Of a stretch of DNA of 64,000 nt, positions 7,309-17,950 are shown piece by piece (position 1 is the first letter of the stretch; every line of letters starts with the position of its first letter). The notes beneath the pieces were generated by a model, which made no database searches, had not been told where the DNA came from, and saw only the letters and a list, made by a program, of their open reading frames with translations. Source of the DNA: Caenimonas koreensis DSM 17982. GTDB lineage: Bacteria > Pseudomonadota > Gammaproteobacteria > Burkholderiales > Burkholderiaceae_C. The translations under genes were made by a program, and so were the position numbers. The stretch lies in the NCBI RefSeq assembly GCF_009646335.1, contig NZ_WJBU01000022.1, positions 1 to 64,000 of the forward strand. Direction: 5' to 3'.

Positions 7309-8018
7309 CAGTGCCGCCTCGCGGCGATCATGTAGTTCACGCTCGTATCGGCCGAGATCCAATAGCGCCGGGTGATTGGGTTGTATTGCATGCCGCGCGT
7401 ATCGACGAGGTCGAGGCCACTGCTGCGGCAATGCGTTGCCAGCTCGCTCGGTCGCAGGAACTTCAGGTACTCGTGCGTGCCCTTGGGCAAGAGATTGAGC
7501 AAGTACTCCGCACCCACGATCGCGAACAGGAACGATTTCGGGTTGCGATTGATCGTCGAGAAAAACACCCAGCCGCCGGGCTTGACCAGCGCACTGCATG
7601 CGCGCACCACCGACGAAGGGTCTGGCACGTGCTCAAGCATCTCCATGCACGTGACGACGTCGAAACTCGACGGCGCTTCAAGCGCAAGCGCCTCAATACT
7701 CACCTCGCGGTAGTGCACGTTCGGCGTCTCTGCCTCAAGCGCATGGAGCTGGGCCACTTTCAGCGCCTTGGTGGCGAGGTCGATCCCGAGCACGTCGGCG
7801 CCTTTGCGCGCCATGGCGTCCGACAGGATGCCGCCGCCGCAACCCACATCGAGCACACGCTTGTCTTTGAACGGCACGTGCGACTGGATCCAGTCGAGGC
7901 GCAACGGATTGATCTGGTGCAGCGGGCGGAATTCGCTCTCGGTGTCCCACCAGCGATGGGCCAGGTCCGAAAATTTGGCAAGCTCCGCCGGATCGGCGTT
8001 GACGGTTGTTTCACTCAT
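7308..8018 (-). CDS. ubiG: Ubiquinone biosynthesis O-methyltransferase UbiG
   Basis: This 236-residue SAM-dependent methyltransferase performs both O-methylations of ubiquinone synthesis. The SAM-binding motif RVLDVGCGGGILSDAMA is clear, and the N-terminal FSDLAHRWWDTESEFRPLH and INPLRLDWI segments are UbiG signatures. I chose the ATG at 8018. The longer frame (from 8069) reaches into the neighbouring terminator region. It is the first gene of the ubiG-gph pair. Confidence 0.93.
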   Translation of the reverse strand: MSETTVNADPAELAKFSDLAHRWWDTESEFRPLHQINPLRLDWIQSHVPFKDKRVLDVGCGGGILSDAMARKGADVLGIDLATKALKVAQLHALEAETPNVHYREVSIEALALEAPSSFDVVTCMEMLEHVPDPSSVVRACSALVKPGGWVFFSTINRNPKSFLFAIVGAEYLLNLLPKGTHEYLKFLRPSELATHCRSSGLDLVDTRGMQYNPITRRYWISADTSVNYMIAARRH

Positions 8019-8054
8019 GGACACATTGTCGCGGTTCAGGAAAAGCCCGACATG

Positions 8055-8083
8055 AAAAAGGCCCCGCAAGCGGGGCCTTTTTC
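8055..8083 (-). terminator. Rho-independent terminator of the ompA gene
   Basis: A GGCCCCGC/GCGGGGCC stem with a three-base loop is flanked by A and T runs, so it could work in both directions. It lies just past the stop of the minus-strand ompA gene and upstream of ubiG, separating the two units. Confidence 0.85.
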
Positions 8084-8101
8084 GTTGCCTCGGGAGAGGT
8101 C

Positions 8102-8776
8102 TTATTTGGCGCGCGTGCCGACCACTTCGATTTCCACGCGACGATTCTTCGCACGGCCTTCGCTGGTCTTGTTGTCGGCGACAGGCTGCTTCTCGCCCTT
8201 GCCTTCGGTGTAGACGCGGTTCTTTTCGATGCCCTTGGTCACCAGGTAAGCCTTGACGGCTTCAGCGCGACGCACGGACAGGCTCTGGTTGTAGGCATCG
8301 GTGCCGACGGAGTCAGTGTGACCCACAGCGATGATGACTTCCAGGTTGATGCCCTTGACCTTGCCGACGAGGTCGTCAAGCTTGGCCTTGCCTTCCGGCT
8401 TCAGGACCGACTTGTCGAAGTCGAAGAAGGCGTCAGCAGCGTACGTCACCTTAGTAGCGGCGACGGGCGGGGCCGGCGGAGGTGCAGGGGGCTTCGGTGC
8501 GACGACCGGAGGTGCCGGGGGCTTCGGCGCGACGGCCGGCGGTGCGGGCGGCACCAGGGCGCCATCGCAACCCTTGGCGGCGGTAGCCGGGGTCCAGAAT
8601 GCATCGCGCCAGCAATATTCGTTGGTGCCGTTCTTCCAGACCAGCTCGCCAGAGCCGTTTTGCCAGTTGTCAATCCGGTTGCCGCCATCGGCTGCGGTCA
8701 CGCGTGTCTGCGCGCCTGCAGCGCTTGCCAGGGCAGCAGCGGCGAACATCAGCGCAACTTGGTTCAGTTTCTTCAT
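8102..8776 (-). CDS. ompA: OmpA-family outer membrane protein
   Basis: A 224-residue secreted protein. A signal peptide (MKKLNQVALMFAAAALASAAGAQ) is followed by a short N-terminal region, an unusual stretch of PPAPP/KPPAPP repeats at about residues 75-105, and a C-terminal OmpA/MotB peptidoglycan-binding domain. That domain has the motif VGHTDSVGTDAYNQSLSVRR, then GKGEKQPVADN and RAKNRRVEIEV. It lacks a long eight-strand barrel, so it probably acts as a peptidoglycan-linked envelope protein. The ATG at 8776 is preceded by AGAGGAGAA. A longer frame without a ribosome site runs upstream. ompA upstream of gyrA is conserved in Burkholderiales. Confidence 0.9.
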   Translation of the reverse strand: MKKLNQVALMFAAAALASAAGAQTRVTAADGGNRIDNWQNGSGELVWKNGTNEYCWRDAFWTPATAAKGCDGALVPPAPPAVAPKPPAPPVVAPKPPAPPPAPPVAATKVTYAADAFFDFDKSVLKPEGKAKLDDLVGKVKGINLEVIIAVGHTDSVGTDAYNQSLSVRRAEAVKAYLVTKGIEKNRVYTEGKGEKQPVADNKTSEGRAKNRRVEIEVVGTRAK

Positions 8777-8828
8777 GGTTCTCCTCTTGGGGGGAAAAAG
8801 CCGCAGCCGCGCTGCGTTAAATACTACG

Positions 8829-8857
8829 ATTAAGGTGACCATCACCAAAAGCGTCAA
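8829..8857 (-). promoter_or_regulatory. Predicted sigma-70 promoter for ompA
   Basis: TTGACG (8857-8852) and CTTAAT (8834-8829) are separated by exactly 17 bases. The -10 box is about 50 bases before the ompA ATG. The match is by eye. Confidence 0.5.
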
Positions 8858-9010
8858 ACTTATTGTGCCACACGTCCTTACACACGCAACCTATGCATGG
8901 GTTGACGCCGTAGGACAAAACCGCATTACCCCTCGATTGTTGCGATTCAGCTACATGACTCGCGTGCCCGTAAAATTGCCGGTTTAGCGCCAGCTCCGCC
9001 CTCTTCACGC

Positions 9011-11638
9011 ATGACCCAATTCGCCAAAGAAACCCTGCCCATCAGTCTTGAAGAGGAAATGCGCCGGAGCTACCTCGATTACGCCATGAGCGTCATCGTC
9101 GGTCGCGCCCTCCCCGATGCGCGAGACGGCCTCAAGCCGGTTCACCGCCGCGTGCTCTTTGCGATGCACGAGTTGAACAACGACTGGAACCGGCCCTACA
9201 AAAAATCTGCGCGCATCGTGGGCGATGTCATCGGTAAGTACCACCCGCACGGCGACCAGTCGGTGTACGACACAATCGTGCGGCTGGCGCAGGATTTTTC
9301 GATGCGCCACATGCTGGTGGACGGCCAGGGCAACTTCGGCTCGGTCGACGGCGACAACGCTGCGGCCATGCGATACACCGAGATCCGCCTTGCCAAGATC
9401 GCGCACGAAATGCTCGCGGACATCGACAAGGAAACGGTCAACTTCGGGCCCAACTACGACGGCAGCGAGCAAGAGCCGCTGGTGCTTCCGAGCAAGCTGC
9501 CCAACTTGCTGGTCAATGGCTCGGGCGGTATTGCCGTGGGCATGGCGACCAACATCCCGCCACACAACCTGAACGAAGTTGTCGATGCCTGCCTGCATTT
9601 GCTGCGCAACCCGGAAGCGACGATTGACGAGCTGATGGAGATCATCCCCGGCCCCGACTTCCCCACGGCCGGCATCATCTACGGCATCAATGGCGTCAAG
9701 GAAGGCTATCGCACGGGCCGCGGCCGCGTCGTGATGCGCGCCAAATGCCACTTCGAAGACATCGACCGTGGCCAGCGCCAGTCGATCATCGTTGACGAGC
9801 TGCCCTACCAGGTCAACAAGAAGACGCTGCAGGAGCGCATGGCCGAACTGGTCAACGAAAAGAAGATCGAAGGCATCAGCCACATCCAGGACGAGAGCGA
9901 CAAGTCCGGCATGCGCCTGGTGATCGAGCTCAAGCGCGGCGAAGTGCCCGAGGTGGTCCTGAACAACCTGTACAAGCAGACGCAACTGCAGGACACCTTC
10001 GGCATCAACATGGTGGCGCTCATTGATGGCCAGCCACGCCTTTGCAACCTGAAGGACCTGATCAAGGTCTTCCTGGAACACCGGCGCGAAGTGGTCACGC
10101 GGCGCACGGTGTTCACCCTTCGCAAATCGCGCGAACGTGGGCACGTGCTCGAAGGCCTTGCCGTTGCATTGGCCAACATCGACGAATTCATCGCGATCAT
10201 CCGCAACGCGCCGACACCGCCCGTGGCCAAGACCGAGTTGATGAACCGCTCGTGGGACAGCCAGCTGGTGCGCGAAATGCTGACCCGCACCCGAGAAGAC
10301 GGCGGCGTGGTCAATGCAGACGACTATCGCCCCGACGGGCTCGACCGCGGCTACGGAATGCAGTCCACCGGTCTGTATCGCCTCTCGGACACGCAGGCTC
10401 AGGAAATCCTGCAGATGCGCTTGCAGCGCCTCACGGGGCTGGAGCAGGACAAGATCGTCGCCGAGTACAAGGAAGTGATGGCAGAGATCGAAGATCTGCT
10501 CGATATCCTGGCCAAGCCCGCGCGAGTCTCGACGATCATCACCGAGGAGCTCACGCTTATCAAACAGGAGTTCGGCCAGGGCAAGCTGGGCGCTCGCCGC
10601 AGTCTGATCGAACACAACGCACAAGACCTCGCCACCGAAGACCTGATCACGCCGACCGACATGGTCGTGACGCTCTCGCACTCGGGCTATATCAAGAGCC
10701 AGCCGCTGTCCGAATACCGCGCGCAAAAGCGCGGTGGCCGCGGCAAGCAGGCCACGGCGACGAAGGAAGACGACTGGATCGACCAGCTGTTCATCGCCAA
10801 CACGCATGACTGGATCCTGTGCTTTTCCAACCGTGGGCGCATGTATTGGCTCAAGGTGTGGGAAGTACCGGCAGGTTCGCGCGGCTCGCGTGGCCGCCCG
10901 ATCGTCAACATGTTCCCGCTGCAGGACGGCGAGAAGATCAACGTCGTGCTGGCTGTGACGGGCGCCAATCGCACGTTCCCGGCCGACCACTTCATCTTCA
11001 TGGCGACCTCCAAGGGCACCGTGAAGAAGACGGCGCTCGATGAATTCAACAACCCGCGCAAGGGCGGCATCATCGCCGTCAACCTCGACGAGGGCGACTA
11101 CCTGATCGGTGCCGCGCTGACCGATGGCCAGCACGACGTGATGCTCTTCAGCGACGGCGGCAAGGCCGTGCGTTTCGACGAGAACGACGTGCGCGCGCTG
11201 GGCCGCAATACGCGCGGCGTGCGAGGCATGGACTTACCCGAAGGCCAGAGCGTCATCGCCATGCTCGTCGCTGAAGACGAGCAACAAAGCGTGCTGACTG
11301 CCACCGAAAACGGCTACGGCAAGCGCACGAGCATTACCGAATACACGCGCCATGGACGGGGTACCAAAGGCATGATCGCCATCCAGCAAAGCGAGCGCAA
11401 CGGCAAGGTCGTCGCTGCAACGCTGGTGCATGCCGACGACGAGATCATGCTCATCACCGACAAGGGCGTGCTCGTTCGCACCCGCGTCAGCGAGATCCGC
11501 GAACTCGGTCGCGCCACGCAGGGCGTCACGCTGATCGGTCTGGACGAAGGCTCCAAGCTCAGTGGACTGCAGCGCATCGTCGAGAACGACGCACAGGCAG
11601 CCGAAGGCGAAGACGCACCCGCCGGCGCCGACGAATGA
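9011..11638 (+). CDS. gyrA: DNA gyrase subunit A
   Basis: The 875-residue GyrA subunit carries out DNA cleavage and rejoining during negative supercoiling. The catalytic tyrosine is Tyr122 in AAMRYTE. The C-terminal DNA-wrapping domain has a GyrA-box variant (QKRGGRGKQ), which separates it from ParC. The quinolone-determining stretch reads [11 protein letters not shown], with Gln at residue 83, where E. coli has Ser. The stop overlaps the start of pheA (ATGA). In many Burkholderiales serC lies between gyrA and pheA, but here it does not. Confidence 0.98.
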   Translation: MTQFAKETLPISLEEEMRRSYLDYAMSVIVGRALPDARDGLKPVHRRVLFAMHELNNDWNRPYKKSARIVGDVIGKYHPHGDQSVYDTIVRLAQDFSMRHMLVDGQGNFGSVDGDNAAAMRYTEIRLAKIAHEMLADIDKETVNFGPNYDGSEQEPLVLPSKLPNLLVNGSGGIAVGMATNIPPHNLNEVVDACLHLLRNPEATIDELMEIIPGPDFPTAGIIYGINGVKEGYRTGRGRVVMRAKCHFEDIDRGQRQSIIVDELPYQVNKKTLQERMAELVNEKKIEGISHIQDESDKSGMRLVIELKRGEVPEVVLNNLYKQTQLQDTFGINMVALIDGQPRLCNLKDLIKVFLEHRREVVTRRTVFTLRKSRERGHVLEGLAVALANIDEFIAIIRNAPTPPVAKTELMNRSWDSQLVREMLTRTREDGGVVNADDYRPDGLDRGYGMQSTGLYRLSDTQAQEILQMRLQRLTGLEQDKIVAEYKEVMAEIEDLLDILAKPARVSTIITEELTLIKQEFGQGKLGARRSLIEHNAQDLATEDLITPTDMVVTLSHSGYIKSQPLSEYRAQKRGGRGKQATATKEDDWIDQLFIANTHDWILCFSNRGRMYWLKVWEVPAGSRGSRGRPIVNMFPLQDGEKINVVLAVTGANRTFPADHFIFMATSKGTVKKTALDEFNNPRKGGIIAVNLDEGDYLIGAALTDGQHDVMLFSDGGKAVRFDENDVRALGRNTRGVRGMDLPEGQSVIAMLVAEDEQQSVLTATENGYGKRTSITEYTRHGRGTKGMIAIQQSERNGKVVAATLVHADDEIMLITDKGVLVRTRVSEIRELGRATQGVTLIGLDEGSKLSGLQRIVENDAQAAEGEDAPAGADE

Positions 11639-12717
11639 GCAAAGACCTCGCGCAGCTTCGGAGCGAGATCGACGCGGTCGACCGGGAGCTCCTGGCGACG
11701 CTGAACAAGCGAGCCGCCCTGGCCAATGAGGTCGGTGAACTCAAGCGTGCAGAAGGCTCCAATGTGTTCCGGCCTGACCGCGAGGCCGCCGTCATCAACG
11801 GCTTGCAGTCTGTCAACCCAGGGCCTCTGAAGGCCAGCAATGTCGCGACGATCTGGCGTGAGGTCATGTCCGCCTGCCGCGCCCTTGAAGCGCCGCAACG
11901 CGTCGCATATCTCGGACCCGCAGGCACCTTCAGCGAACAGGCAGCACTGAACTTCTTCGGCTCGAGCATCGAGCATGTGCCGTGCATGACATTCGATGAA
12001 GTCTTTCACGCGGCGACATCAGGCACTGCTGACTTCGGCGTCGTTCCGGTAGAAAACAACAGCGAGGGCGTCGTCACGCGCTCGCTCGACCTGATGCTGC
12101 ATTCGCCGCTTCACATCGTCGGCGAGATCAGCCTGCTGGTGCGGCATCACCTGCTGCGCCTGTCGAATTCGCTGGATTCGATTGAAGCAGTCCTTGCGCA
12201 TCCCCAGGCGCTTGCGCAGTGCCAGGGTTGGCTCACCAAGCACTTGCCCAAGGCCGAGCGCCGGGCCGTGTCGAGCAACGCAGAAGGCGCGCGGCTGGCG
12301 GCAACGAACCCAGCGTGGGCGGGCATTGCCAGCGAGCGGGCCGGTAGCGAATTCGGCCTGCATATTGCGGCCCACGCCATCCAGGACGACGCCTTCAACC
12401 GGACGCGTTTTGCCATCATCTGCCTGCCGCAAACGCTGCAGGCGCCGCAAGCCTCGGGCAACGACTGTGTGAGCCTTGTCGTGTCGGTGCCCAACAGGCC
12501 AGGGGCGGTGCACGACATCCTGGTGCCCCTGAAGCAGCACGGCGTTTCCATGACGCGCTTCGAGTCACGGCCAGCACGCTCGGGCCAGTGGGAATACTAT
12601 TTCTACATTGATGTGCAGGGCCACCCTTCGCAGCCGCACGTTGCGGCCGCACTCAAGGACCTGCAGTCGCTGTGCGCGTTCTACAAGGTGCTCGGCACCT
12701 ATCCGGTCGGGGAGTGA
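11635..12717 (+). CDS. pheA: Bifunctional chorismate mutase / prephenate dehydratase
   Basis: This 360-residue P-protein converts chorismate to prephenate and then to phenylpyruvate for phenylalanine synthesis. A chorismate mutase AroQ domain is at about 1-90 (LRSEIDAVDRELLATLNKRA). The prephenate dehydratase domain spans about 95-275 (YLGPAGTFSEQAA, VPVENNSEGVVTRSLD). A C-terminal ACT regulatory domain (VVSVPNRPGAVHDILVPL, then ESRP) would bind phenylalanine for feedback control. It is translationally coupled to gyrA by a four-base overlap and followed after seven bases by tyrA. Confidence 0.96.
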   Translation: MSKDLAQLRSEIDAVDRELLATLNKRAALANEVGELKRAEGSNVFRPDREAAVINGLQSVNPGPLKASNVATIWREVMSACRALEAPQRVAYLGPAGTFSEQAALNFFGSSIEHVPCMTFDEVFHAATSGTADFGVVPVENNSEGVVTRSLDLMLHSPLHIVGEISLLVRHHLLRLSNSLDSIEAVLAHPQALAQCQGWLTKHLPKAERRAVSSNAEGARLAATNPAWAGIASERAGSEFGLHIAAHAIQDDAFNRTRFAIICLPQTLQAPQASGNDCVSLVVSVPNRPGAVHDILVPLKQHGVSMTRFESRPARSGQWEYYFYIDVQGHPSQPHVAAALKDLQSLCAFYKVLGTYPVGE

Positions 12718-12724
12718 CAAAAGA

Positions 12725-13600
12725 ATGTTCGAACAACTCGGTCTGATCGGGTGCGGCTTGATGGGCGGCTCGTTCGCGCTGGCGATGAAGCGGGCCGGCC
12801 TCGTCAAACGCGTCGTGGGTTACAGCAAGTCGCCCTCGACGACCGAGCGCGCACGCCAGATGGGCGTGATCGACGTCGAGGCCCCTTCCGCCCTGCTCGC
12901 TGTCTCGGGTGCAGATATCGTGCTGCTGGCCGTGCCCGTCTCGGCCACTGAAGCAACGCTCAAGGCCATCAAGCATCTGGTCACGCCAGACATGCTGATC
13001 ATGGATGTTGGCTCCACCAAGCGCGACGTGATCGACGCCGCGCGACGCGTGCTGCGCGATCACGTCACATCATTCGTTCCGTGCCACCCGATCGCCGGCA
13101 GCGAAGCCTCAGGCGTCGAGCACGCAGATGCCGACCTGTACTACGGCAGGCAGGTCATCCTCACCCCCATCGACAAGACATCCACCAACCACGTGCAAAG
13201 CGCTGCATCGCTGTGGGAGGGCCTGGGGTGCAAAGTTCTGCGCATGACGCCGGAAGCGCACGACTCGGCCTTCGCGGCCGTGAGCCACCTGCCTCACCTG
13301 ATCGCGTTTGCCCTGATCAACAGCATTTCCGGCCAGCAGAACGGCAAGGATTTCCTGCAGCTCGCCGGCCCGGGTTTCCGTGACTTCACGCGCATTGCGG
13401 CAAGCGACCCGAAGGTGTGGCGCGACATCCTGGTGGCCAATCGGCATGAGCTGCTCGACCAGACCAAGCTGTTCCGCCAGTCGCTCCACGCCATGGAACA
13501 GCTGATCGAGCACGGCGACACCGATGCGCTCGAGCAGGCGATAGCGCACGCCAGCGACACGCGAGCCAACTGGCGCATGGGCTCGAAGAAGCCTGCCTGA
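12725..13600 (+). CDS. tyrA: Prephenate dehydrogenase
   Basis: A 291-residue NAD(P)-dependent enzyme that makes 4-hydroxyphenylpyruvate for tyrosine. The Rossmann motif [15 protein letters not shown] is at the N-terminus, and the catalytic region contains [19 protein letters not shown]. The ATG at 12725 directly follows the pheA stop. The upstream extension of the frame overlaps pheA and is not real. hisC, often found between pheA and tyrA in this operon, is absent. The next gene is aroA/cmk after 23 bases. Confidence 0.95.
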   Translation: MFEQLGLIGCGLMGGSFALAMKRAGLVKRVVGYSKSPSTTERARQMGVIDVEAPSALLAVSGADIVLLAVPVSATEATLKAIKHLVTPDMLIMDVGSTKRDVIDAARRVLRDHVTSFVPCHPIAGSEASGVEHADADLYYGRQVILTPIDKTSTNHVQSAASLWEGLGCKVLRMTPEAHDSAFAAVSHLPHLIAFALINSISGQQNGKDFLQLAGPGFRDFTRIAASDPKVWRDILVANRHELLDQTKLFRQSLHAMEQLIEHGDTDALEQAIAHASDTRANWRMGSKKPA

Positions 13601-13623
13601 CGCAAACGTCCGGCGCGCTTTTC

Positions 13624-15621
13624 ATGTTCTCTACCCAGTTCCTCGACCTGCCGCCGCTGGACAGCGCGTCGGGCACCGTGCGGCTGCCGGGCTCCAAGAG
13701 CATCTCCAACCGCGTGCTGTTGCTGGCGGCCCTGTGCGCCGGAACCACCACCGTTTGCGACCTGCTCGACTCTGATGACACGCGCGTGATGCTCGACGCA
13801 CTGCGAGCGCTCGGCTGCGGCGTCAGGCACCACGACGCTGCGGTCGAAATCACGGGCCTTGGCGGTCACCCACCTGCCTCGCACGCGCGTCTGTTCCTCG
13901 GCAATGCCGGCACGGCGATGCGGCCCCTCACGGCAGCCCTCGCACTGATGGGGGGCGAGTTCGAACTGAGTGGCGTTGCACGCATGCACGAGCGGCCCAT
14001 CGGTGATCTGGTTGATGCGCTGCGCCAGCTCGGCTGCGACATCCAGTACACCGGCGTGCAGGGATATCCGCCACTGCGCGTGGGGCGCCCTGCGCTCAAG
14101 CTCGACGCGCCCATTCGCGTTCGCGGCGACGTCTCCAGCCAGTTCCTCACTGCGCTGCTGCTTGCACTGCCGCTGGTGGCCCGCCAGGACATCGTCATCG
14201 AAGTGGTGGGCGAACTGATCTCCAAGCCCTATGTGGAAATCACGCTGAACCTGCTCGCGCGATTCGGCATCAACGTCGAACGTGAGGGCTGGTCGAAGTT
14301 CACGATACGCGCCGGCGCGGCCTATCGCTCGCCTGGTGAAATCCATGTCGAAGCGGATGCGTCATCGGCAAGCTATTTCATCGCACTCGGCGCGATAGCG
14401 TCACCGCCTGGGCAGGGCATGCGGCTGCGCATCGAAGGCGTAGGCGAAGACTCCATCCAGGGCGACATCCGCTTTATCGAGGCGGCGCGGCAGATGGGCG
14501 CGACCATCACGGGGTTTGCTAACGCCATCGAAGTCAGGCGTGGCGCGTGGCCGCTGAAAGCGCTGGACCTCGACTGCAACCACATCCCCGATGCGGCCAT
14601 GACGCTGGCTGTCATGGCGCTCTATGCCGACGGCACGACCACCCTGCGCAACATAGCGAGCTGGCGCGTGAAAGAAACCGACCGGCTCGCCGCCATGTGG
14701 AAAGAGCTGCGCAAGCTCGGCGCGAGCGTCGAGATCGGCGCCGATTTCATCCGCGTCACGCCGCCCGTGCAATGGAATGCGGCCAGCATCCACACCTACG
14801 ACGACCATCGCATTGCGATGTGTTTTTCGCTCGCCGCCTTCAATCCCGCGCGCGTCGCGGTGCGCATCGAAGACCCCAAGTGCGTCGCGAAAACGTTCCC
14901 CGACTATTTCGAGACGCTGTTTACCGTCGTGCAGGCTCGCGCACAGGACATCCCGGTGATTTGCCTTGACGGGCCGACGGCATCCGGCAAGGGCACGCTC
15001 GCTGCCGAGCTCGCGCATCGGCTCGGCTACCACTACCTGGATTCAGGCGCCTTGTATCGCGTCACCGCATTCGCGGCACTTCGCGCGGGGCTCGAACTCG
15101 ACGCCAGCAACGAGTCGGCCATCGCCGCGATGGCGCAGACCTTGCCCGTGCGCTTCATCGGCGGGCGCGTGCTGCTCGACGAATTCGACGTGACTGACGC
15201 CATCCGCAGTGAAGAAGGCGGGATGAATGCCTCGAAAGTGTCGGTATTGCCCGCCGTGCGCACCGCACTGGTGGCGCTACAGCACAGCTTTGCGCGCCTG
15301 CCAGGCCTGGTGGCCGACGGCCGCGACATGGGCACGGTGATCTTCCCCGATGCACCCCTGAAGGTGTACCTCACGGCCAGCGCCGCGCAGCGCGCGCAAA
15401 GGCGGCATAAGCAATTGATTTCAAAGGGAATTCCGGCTACAATCGACATCCTTCGCGCTGACCTGGAAGCGCGCGACGCACGAGACATGAATCGCGCGAC
15501 CGCGCCCTTGAAGCCAGCGCAGGATGCCCTCCTTCTCGATAACTCGGGCCAGTCGGTTGAAGAATCGGTGGCACAAGTCTTCGAGTGGTGGGTAGCACGG
15601 CAAGCAATCGGCAAAAGCTGA
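13624..15621 (+). CDS. aroA/cmk: Fused EPSP synthase / cytidylate kinase
   Basis: One 665-residue protein joins two enzymes. Residues 1 to about 437 are 5-enolpyruvylshikimate-3-phosphate synthase ([34 protein letters not shown], later KETDRLAAM and DDHRIAM), the sixth shikimate pathway step. From about residue 443 it is cytidylate kinase, with a P-loop in [18 protein letters not shown] and [15 protein letters not shown], which phosphorylates CMP and dCMP. The joint falls between [12 protein letters not shown] and [14 protein letters not shown], with no stop or internal ribosome site. Adjacent aroA and cmk are usual in betaproteobacteria, and fused versions are known in part of Burkholderiales. 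Confidence 0.95.
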   Translation: MFSTQFLDLPPLDSASGTVRLPGSKSISNRVLLLAALCAGTTTVCDLLDSDDTRVMLDALRALGCGVRHHDAAVEITGLGGHPPASHARLFLGNAGTAMRPLTAALALMGGEFELSGVARMHERPIGDLVDALRQLGCDIQYTGVQGYPPLRVGRPALKLDAPIRVRGDVSSQFLTALLLALPLVARQDIVIEVVGELISKPYVEITLNLLARFGINVEREGWSKFTIRAGAAYRSPGEIHVEADASSASYFIALGAIASPPGQGMRLRIEGVGEDSIQGDIRFIEAARQMGATITGFANAIEVRRGAWPLKALDLDCNHIPDAAMTLAVMALYADGTTTLRNIASWRVKETDRLAAMWKELRKLGASVEIGADFIRVTPPVQWNAASIHTYDDHRIAMCFSLAAFNPARVAVRIEDPKCVAKTFPDYFETLFTVVQARAQDIPVICLDGPTASGKGTLAAELAHRLGYHYLDSGALYRVTAFAALRAGLELDASNESAIAAMAQTLPVRFIGGRVLLDEFDVTDAIRSEEGGMNASKVSVLPAVRTALVALQHSFARLPGLVADGRDMGTVIFPDAPLKVYLTASAAQRAQRRHKQLISKGIPATIDILRADLEARDARDMNRATAPLKPAQDALLLDNSGQSVEESVAQVFEWWVARQAIGKS

Positions 15622-15726
15622 TCGCGTTGCCAAAACCGGTCCACATTGCTCCCCTCGCGCGTCAGCGCTCCGGCAGTGTGGTGAGCAACTTAACCCGTGG
15701 CCTCATGCGCCACACAAAGCTAATCA

Positions 15727-17418
15727 ATGTCTGAATCTTTTGCCGCCCTGTTCGAGGAATCCCTGCAACGCTCAGAAATGCGCGCGGGCGAAGTCATCAC
15801 CGCTGAAGTCGTTCGCATCGAACACAACTTCGTCGTCGTGAATGCCGGCCTCAAGTCCGAAGCCTACGTGCCCGTCGAGGAATTCAAGAACGACAAGGGT
15901 GAAGTCGAAGTCCAGGTCGGTGACTTCGTCTCGGTCGCCATCGACGCGATCGAAAACGGCTACGGCGACACCATCCTGTCGCGCGACAAGGCCAAGCGCC
16001 TGGCCTCGTGGATGAGCCTGGAAAAGGCCCTCGAGTCCGGCGAATTCGTCACCGGCACCACCTCCGGCAAGGTCAAGGGCGGCCTCACCGTCCTGGTCAA
16101 CGGCATCCGCGCATTCCTGCCCGGCTCGCTGATCGACACGCGCCCCATCAAGGACCTGTCGCCTTACGAAAACAAGACGCTCGAGTTCAAGGTCATCAAG
16201 CTCGACCGCAAGCGCAACAACGTCGTGCTGTCACGCCGTGCCGTGGTCGAAGCCTCGATGGGCGAAGAGCGCGCCAAGCTGATGGAAACGCTGAAGGAAG
16301 GCTCCGTGGTTCGCGGTGTCGTCAAGAACATCACCGAATACGGTGCGTTCGTTGACCTGGGCGGTATCGACGGCCTGCTGCACATCACCGACATGGCATG
16401 GCGCCGTGTCCGCCACCCGAGCGAAGTCGTTCAGGCCGGCCAGGAAATCACCGCCAAGATCCTCAAGTTCGACACTGAAAAGAACCGCGTTTCGCTCGGC
16501 CTCAAGCAAATGGGCGATGACCCGTGGATGGGCGTTTCGCGCCGCTACCCCACCGGCACGCGCATGTTCGGCAAGGTCACGAACATCGCCGACTACGGCG
16601 CGTTCGTCGAACTCGAACCCGGCATCGAAGGCCTGGTGCACGTCTCTGAAATGGACTGGACCAACAAGAACGTCGCTCCTTCCAAGATCGTTTCGCTCGG
16701 CGACGAAGTCGAAGTCATGGTCCTGGAAATCGACGAAGACAAGCGCCGCATCAGCCTGGGCATGAAGCAGTGCAAGGCCAACCCGTGGCAGGAGTTCGCG
16801 CAAAACACCAAGCGCGGCGACCGCGTCAAGGGCCCGATCAAGTCGATCACCGACTTCGGCGTGTTCGTGGGCCTGGCTGCCGGCATCGACGGCCTGGTGC
16901 ACCTGTCCGACCTGTCCTGGAACGAAGCTGGCGAAGCCGCTGTTCGCAACTACAAGAAGGGCCAGGAAGTCGAAGCGCTCGTGCTGGCCGTTGACGTCGA
17001 CCGCGAACGCATCAGCCTGGGCATCAAGCAGCTCGACGCTGACCCGTTCACCACGTTCGTGTCGATCAACGACAAGGGCTCGGTCGTCACGGGCAAGGTC
17101 AAGACTGTGGACCCCAAGGGTGCAGAAATCGACCTGGGCCAGGAAATCCTCGGCTACCTGCGTGCTTCGGAAATCTCGCGCGACCGCGTCGAAGATGCCC
17201 GCAACGTGCTCAAGGAAGGCGACGAAGTCACCACCGTCATCGTCAACATCGACCGCAAGACACGCAACATCCAGCTCTCGATCAAGGCCAAGGACATGGC
17301 TGACGAGCAAGGCCAGATGGCCAACCTGAGCCAGCAGTCCTCGCGTGAAAACGCCGGCACGACCAGCCTGGGCGCCTTGCTGCGCGCCAAGCTGGACAAC
17401 CCGCAGGACAAGCAGTAA
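15727..17418 (+). CDS. rpsA: Ribosomal protein S1
   Basis: The 563-residue S1 binds mRNA on the 30S subunit through six S1 (OB-fold) repeats. Repeats are visible as recurring segments such as [40 protein letters not shown] and [20 protein letters not shown], each followed by VSLGLKQ or ISLGMKQ. Length and repeat number are normal. It follows cmk and precedes ihfB, the standard order in proteobacteria. The ~105 bases before it have no gene and should hold its promoter or leader. Confidence 0.98.
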   Translation: MSESFAALFEESLQRSEMRAGEVITAEVVRIEHNFVVVNAGLKSEAYVPVEEFKNDKGEVEVQVGDFVSVAIDAIENGYGDTILSRDKAKRLASWMSLEKALESGEFVTGTTSGKVKGGLTVLVNGIRAFLPGSLIDTRPIKDLSPYENKTLEFKVIKLDRKRNNVVLSRRAVVEASMGEERAKLMETLKEGSVVRGVVKNITEYGAFVDLGGIDGLLHITDMAWRRVRHPSEVVQAGQEITAKILKFDTEKNRVSLGLKQMGDDPWMGVSRRYPTGTRMFGKVTNIADYGAFVELEPGIEGLVHVSEMDWTNKNVAPSKIVSLGDEVEVMVLEIDEDKRRISLGMKQCKANPWQEFAQNTKRGDRVKGPIKSITDFGVFVGLAAGIDGLVHLSDLSWNEAGEAAVRNYKKGQEVEALVLAVDVDRERISLGIKQLDADPFTTFVSINDKGSVVTGKVKTVDPKGAEIDLGQEILGYLRASEISRDRVEDARNVLKEGDEVTTVIVNIDRKTRNIQLSIKAKDMADEQGQMANLSQQSSRENAGTTSLGALLRAKLDNPQDKQ

Positions 17419-17428
17419 GCAGTAGCCT

Positions 17429-17508
17429 GTCATTGCGGGCTCGTCCCGCAATCCAGTGCGGCGGTGAAATTGCCGCCACACTGGATGCTAGGGCCTCCCT
17501 GGCATGAC
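17429..17508. repeat. Multi-hairpin intergenic repeat between rpsA and ihfB
   Basis: The element begins GTCAT and ends ATGAC and contains three nested hairpins. These are ATTGCGGG/CCCGCAAT at 432-452, ATCCAGTG/CACTGGAT at 451-486 enclosing GGCGG/CCGCC, and AGGG/CCCT near 490-500 (add 17000). There is no T run, so it is not a classical terminator. It looks like a dispersed palindromic (REP/MITE-like) repeat. The CACTGGATG motif recurs beside the long inverted repeat at 43 kb. Confidence 0.6.
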
Positions 17509-17527
17509 GGCCCCTGACGCACCGTCC

Positions 17528-17827
17528 ATGACAAGAAGCGATCTCGTCGAAGAACTGGCTGCACGATTCAGCCAGCTCACGCACCGCGACGCCGAGTTCG
17601 CCGTCAAGACCATTCTTGACGCGATGAGCGAAGCGCTGGTGCGCGGGCACCGCATCGAGATCCGTGGTTTCGGCAGCTTTTCGATCAACCGCCGCCCGCC
17701 GCGGATGGGGCGCAATCCCCGCTCCGGAGAAAGCGTCCACATCCCCGAGAAGCGCGTTCCGCACTTCAAGCCGGGCAAGGCGCTGCGCGAAGCGGTCGAC
17801 AAACGCACGGCCGAGCTTCGCGGTTGA
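17528..17827 (+). CDS. ihfB: Integration host factor subunit beta
   Basis: A 99-residue histone-like DNA-bending protein that pairs with IhfA. It has the IHF/HU family core ([20 protein letters not shown]) and the beta-type start [15 protein letters not shown] chose the ATG at 17528 because it gives the normal length. An in-frame ATG at 17504 would add eight residues and lies inside the hairpin repeat. Its place directly after rpsA is conserved. Confidence 0.95.
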   Translation: MTRSDLVEELAARFSQLTHRDAEFAVKTILDAMSEALVRGHRIEIRGFGSFSINRRPPRMGRNPRSGESVHIPEKRVPHFKPGKALREAVDKRTAELRG

Positions 17828-17930
17828 GCGTTGAGCTTCGCCGCTGGCTTCGCGGTTGAGCGTTGGGCGTTGAGCGTTGAGCGCCTTCGGTTTTCACCCC
17901 GAACGCCGAACGCTCAACGCCCCACCTAGA
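17821..17930. repeat. GTTGAGCGTTGGGCG-type repeat with inverted arms
   Basis: The end of ihfB and the intergenic region hold several direct copies of GTTGAGCGTT. There is a perfect 14-base inverted pair, GGGCGTTGAGCGTT (17865-17878) and its complement (17909-17922). The same 14-mer recurs inside the hydantoinase gene at 23368-23381. Confidence 0.7.
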
Positions 17931-17950
17931 ATACGAGCACGAGGAGCTCG

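Noticed and set aside
9005-11134. 709-codon open frame on the minus strand opposite gyrA
   Set aside because: It is the antisense shadow of gyrA in GC-rich DNA, with no family features and no ribosome site.
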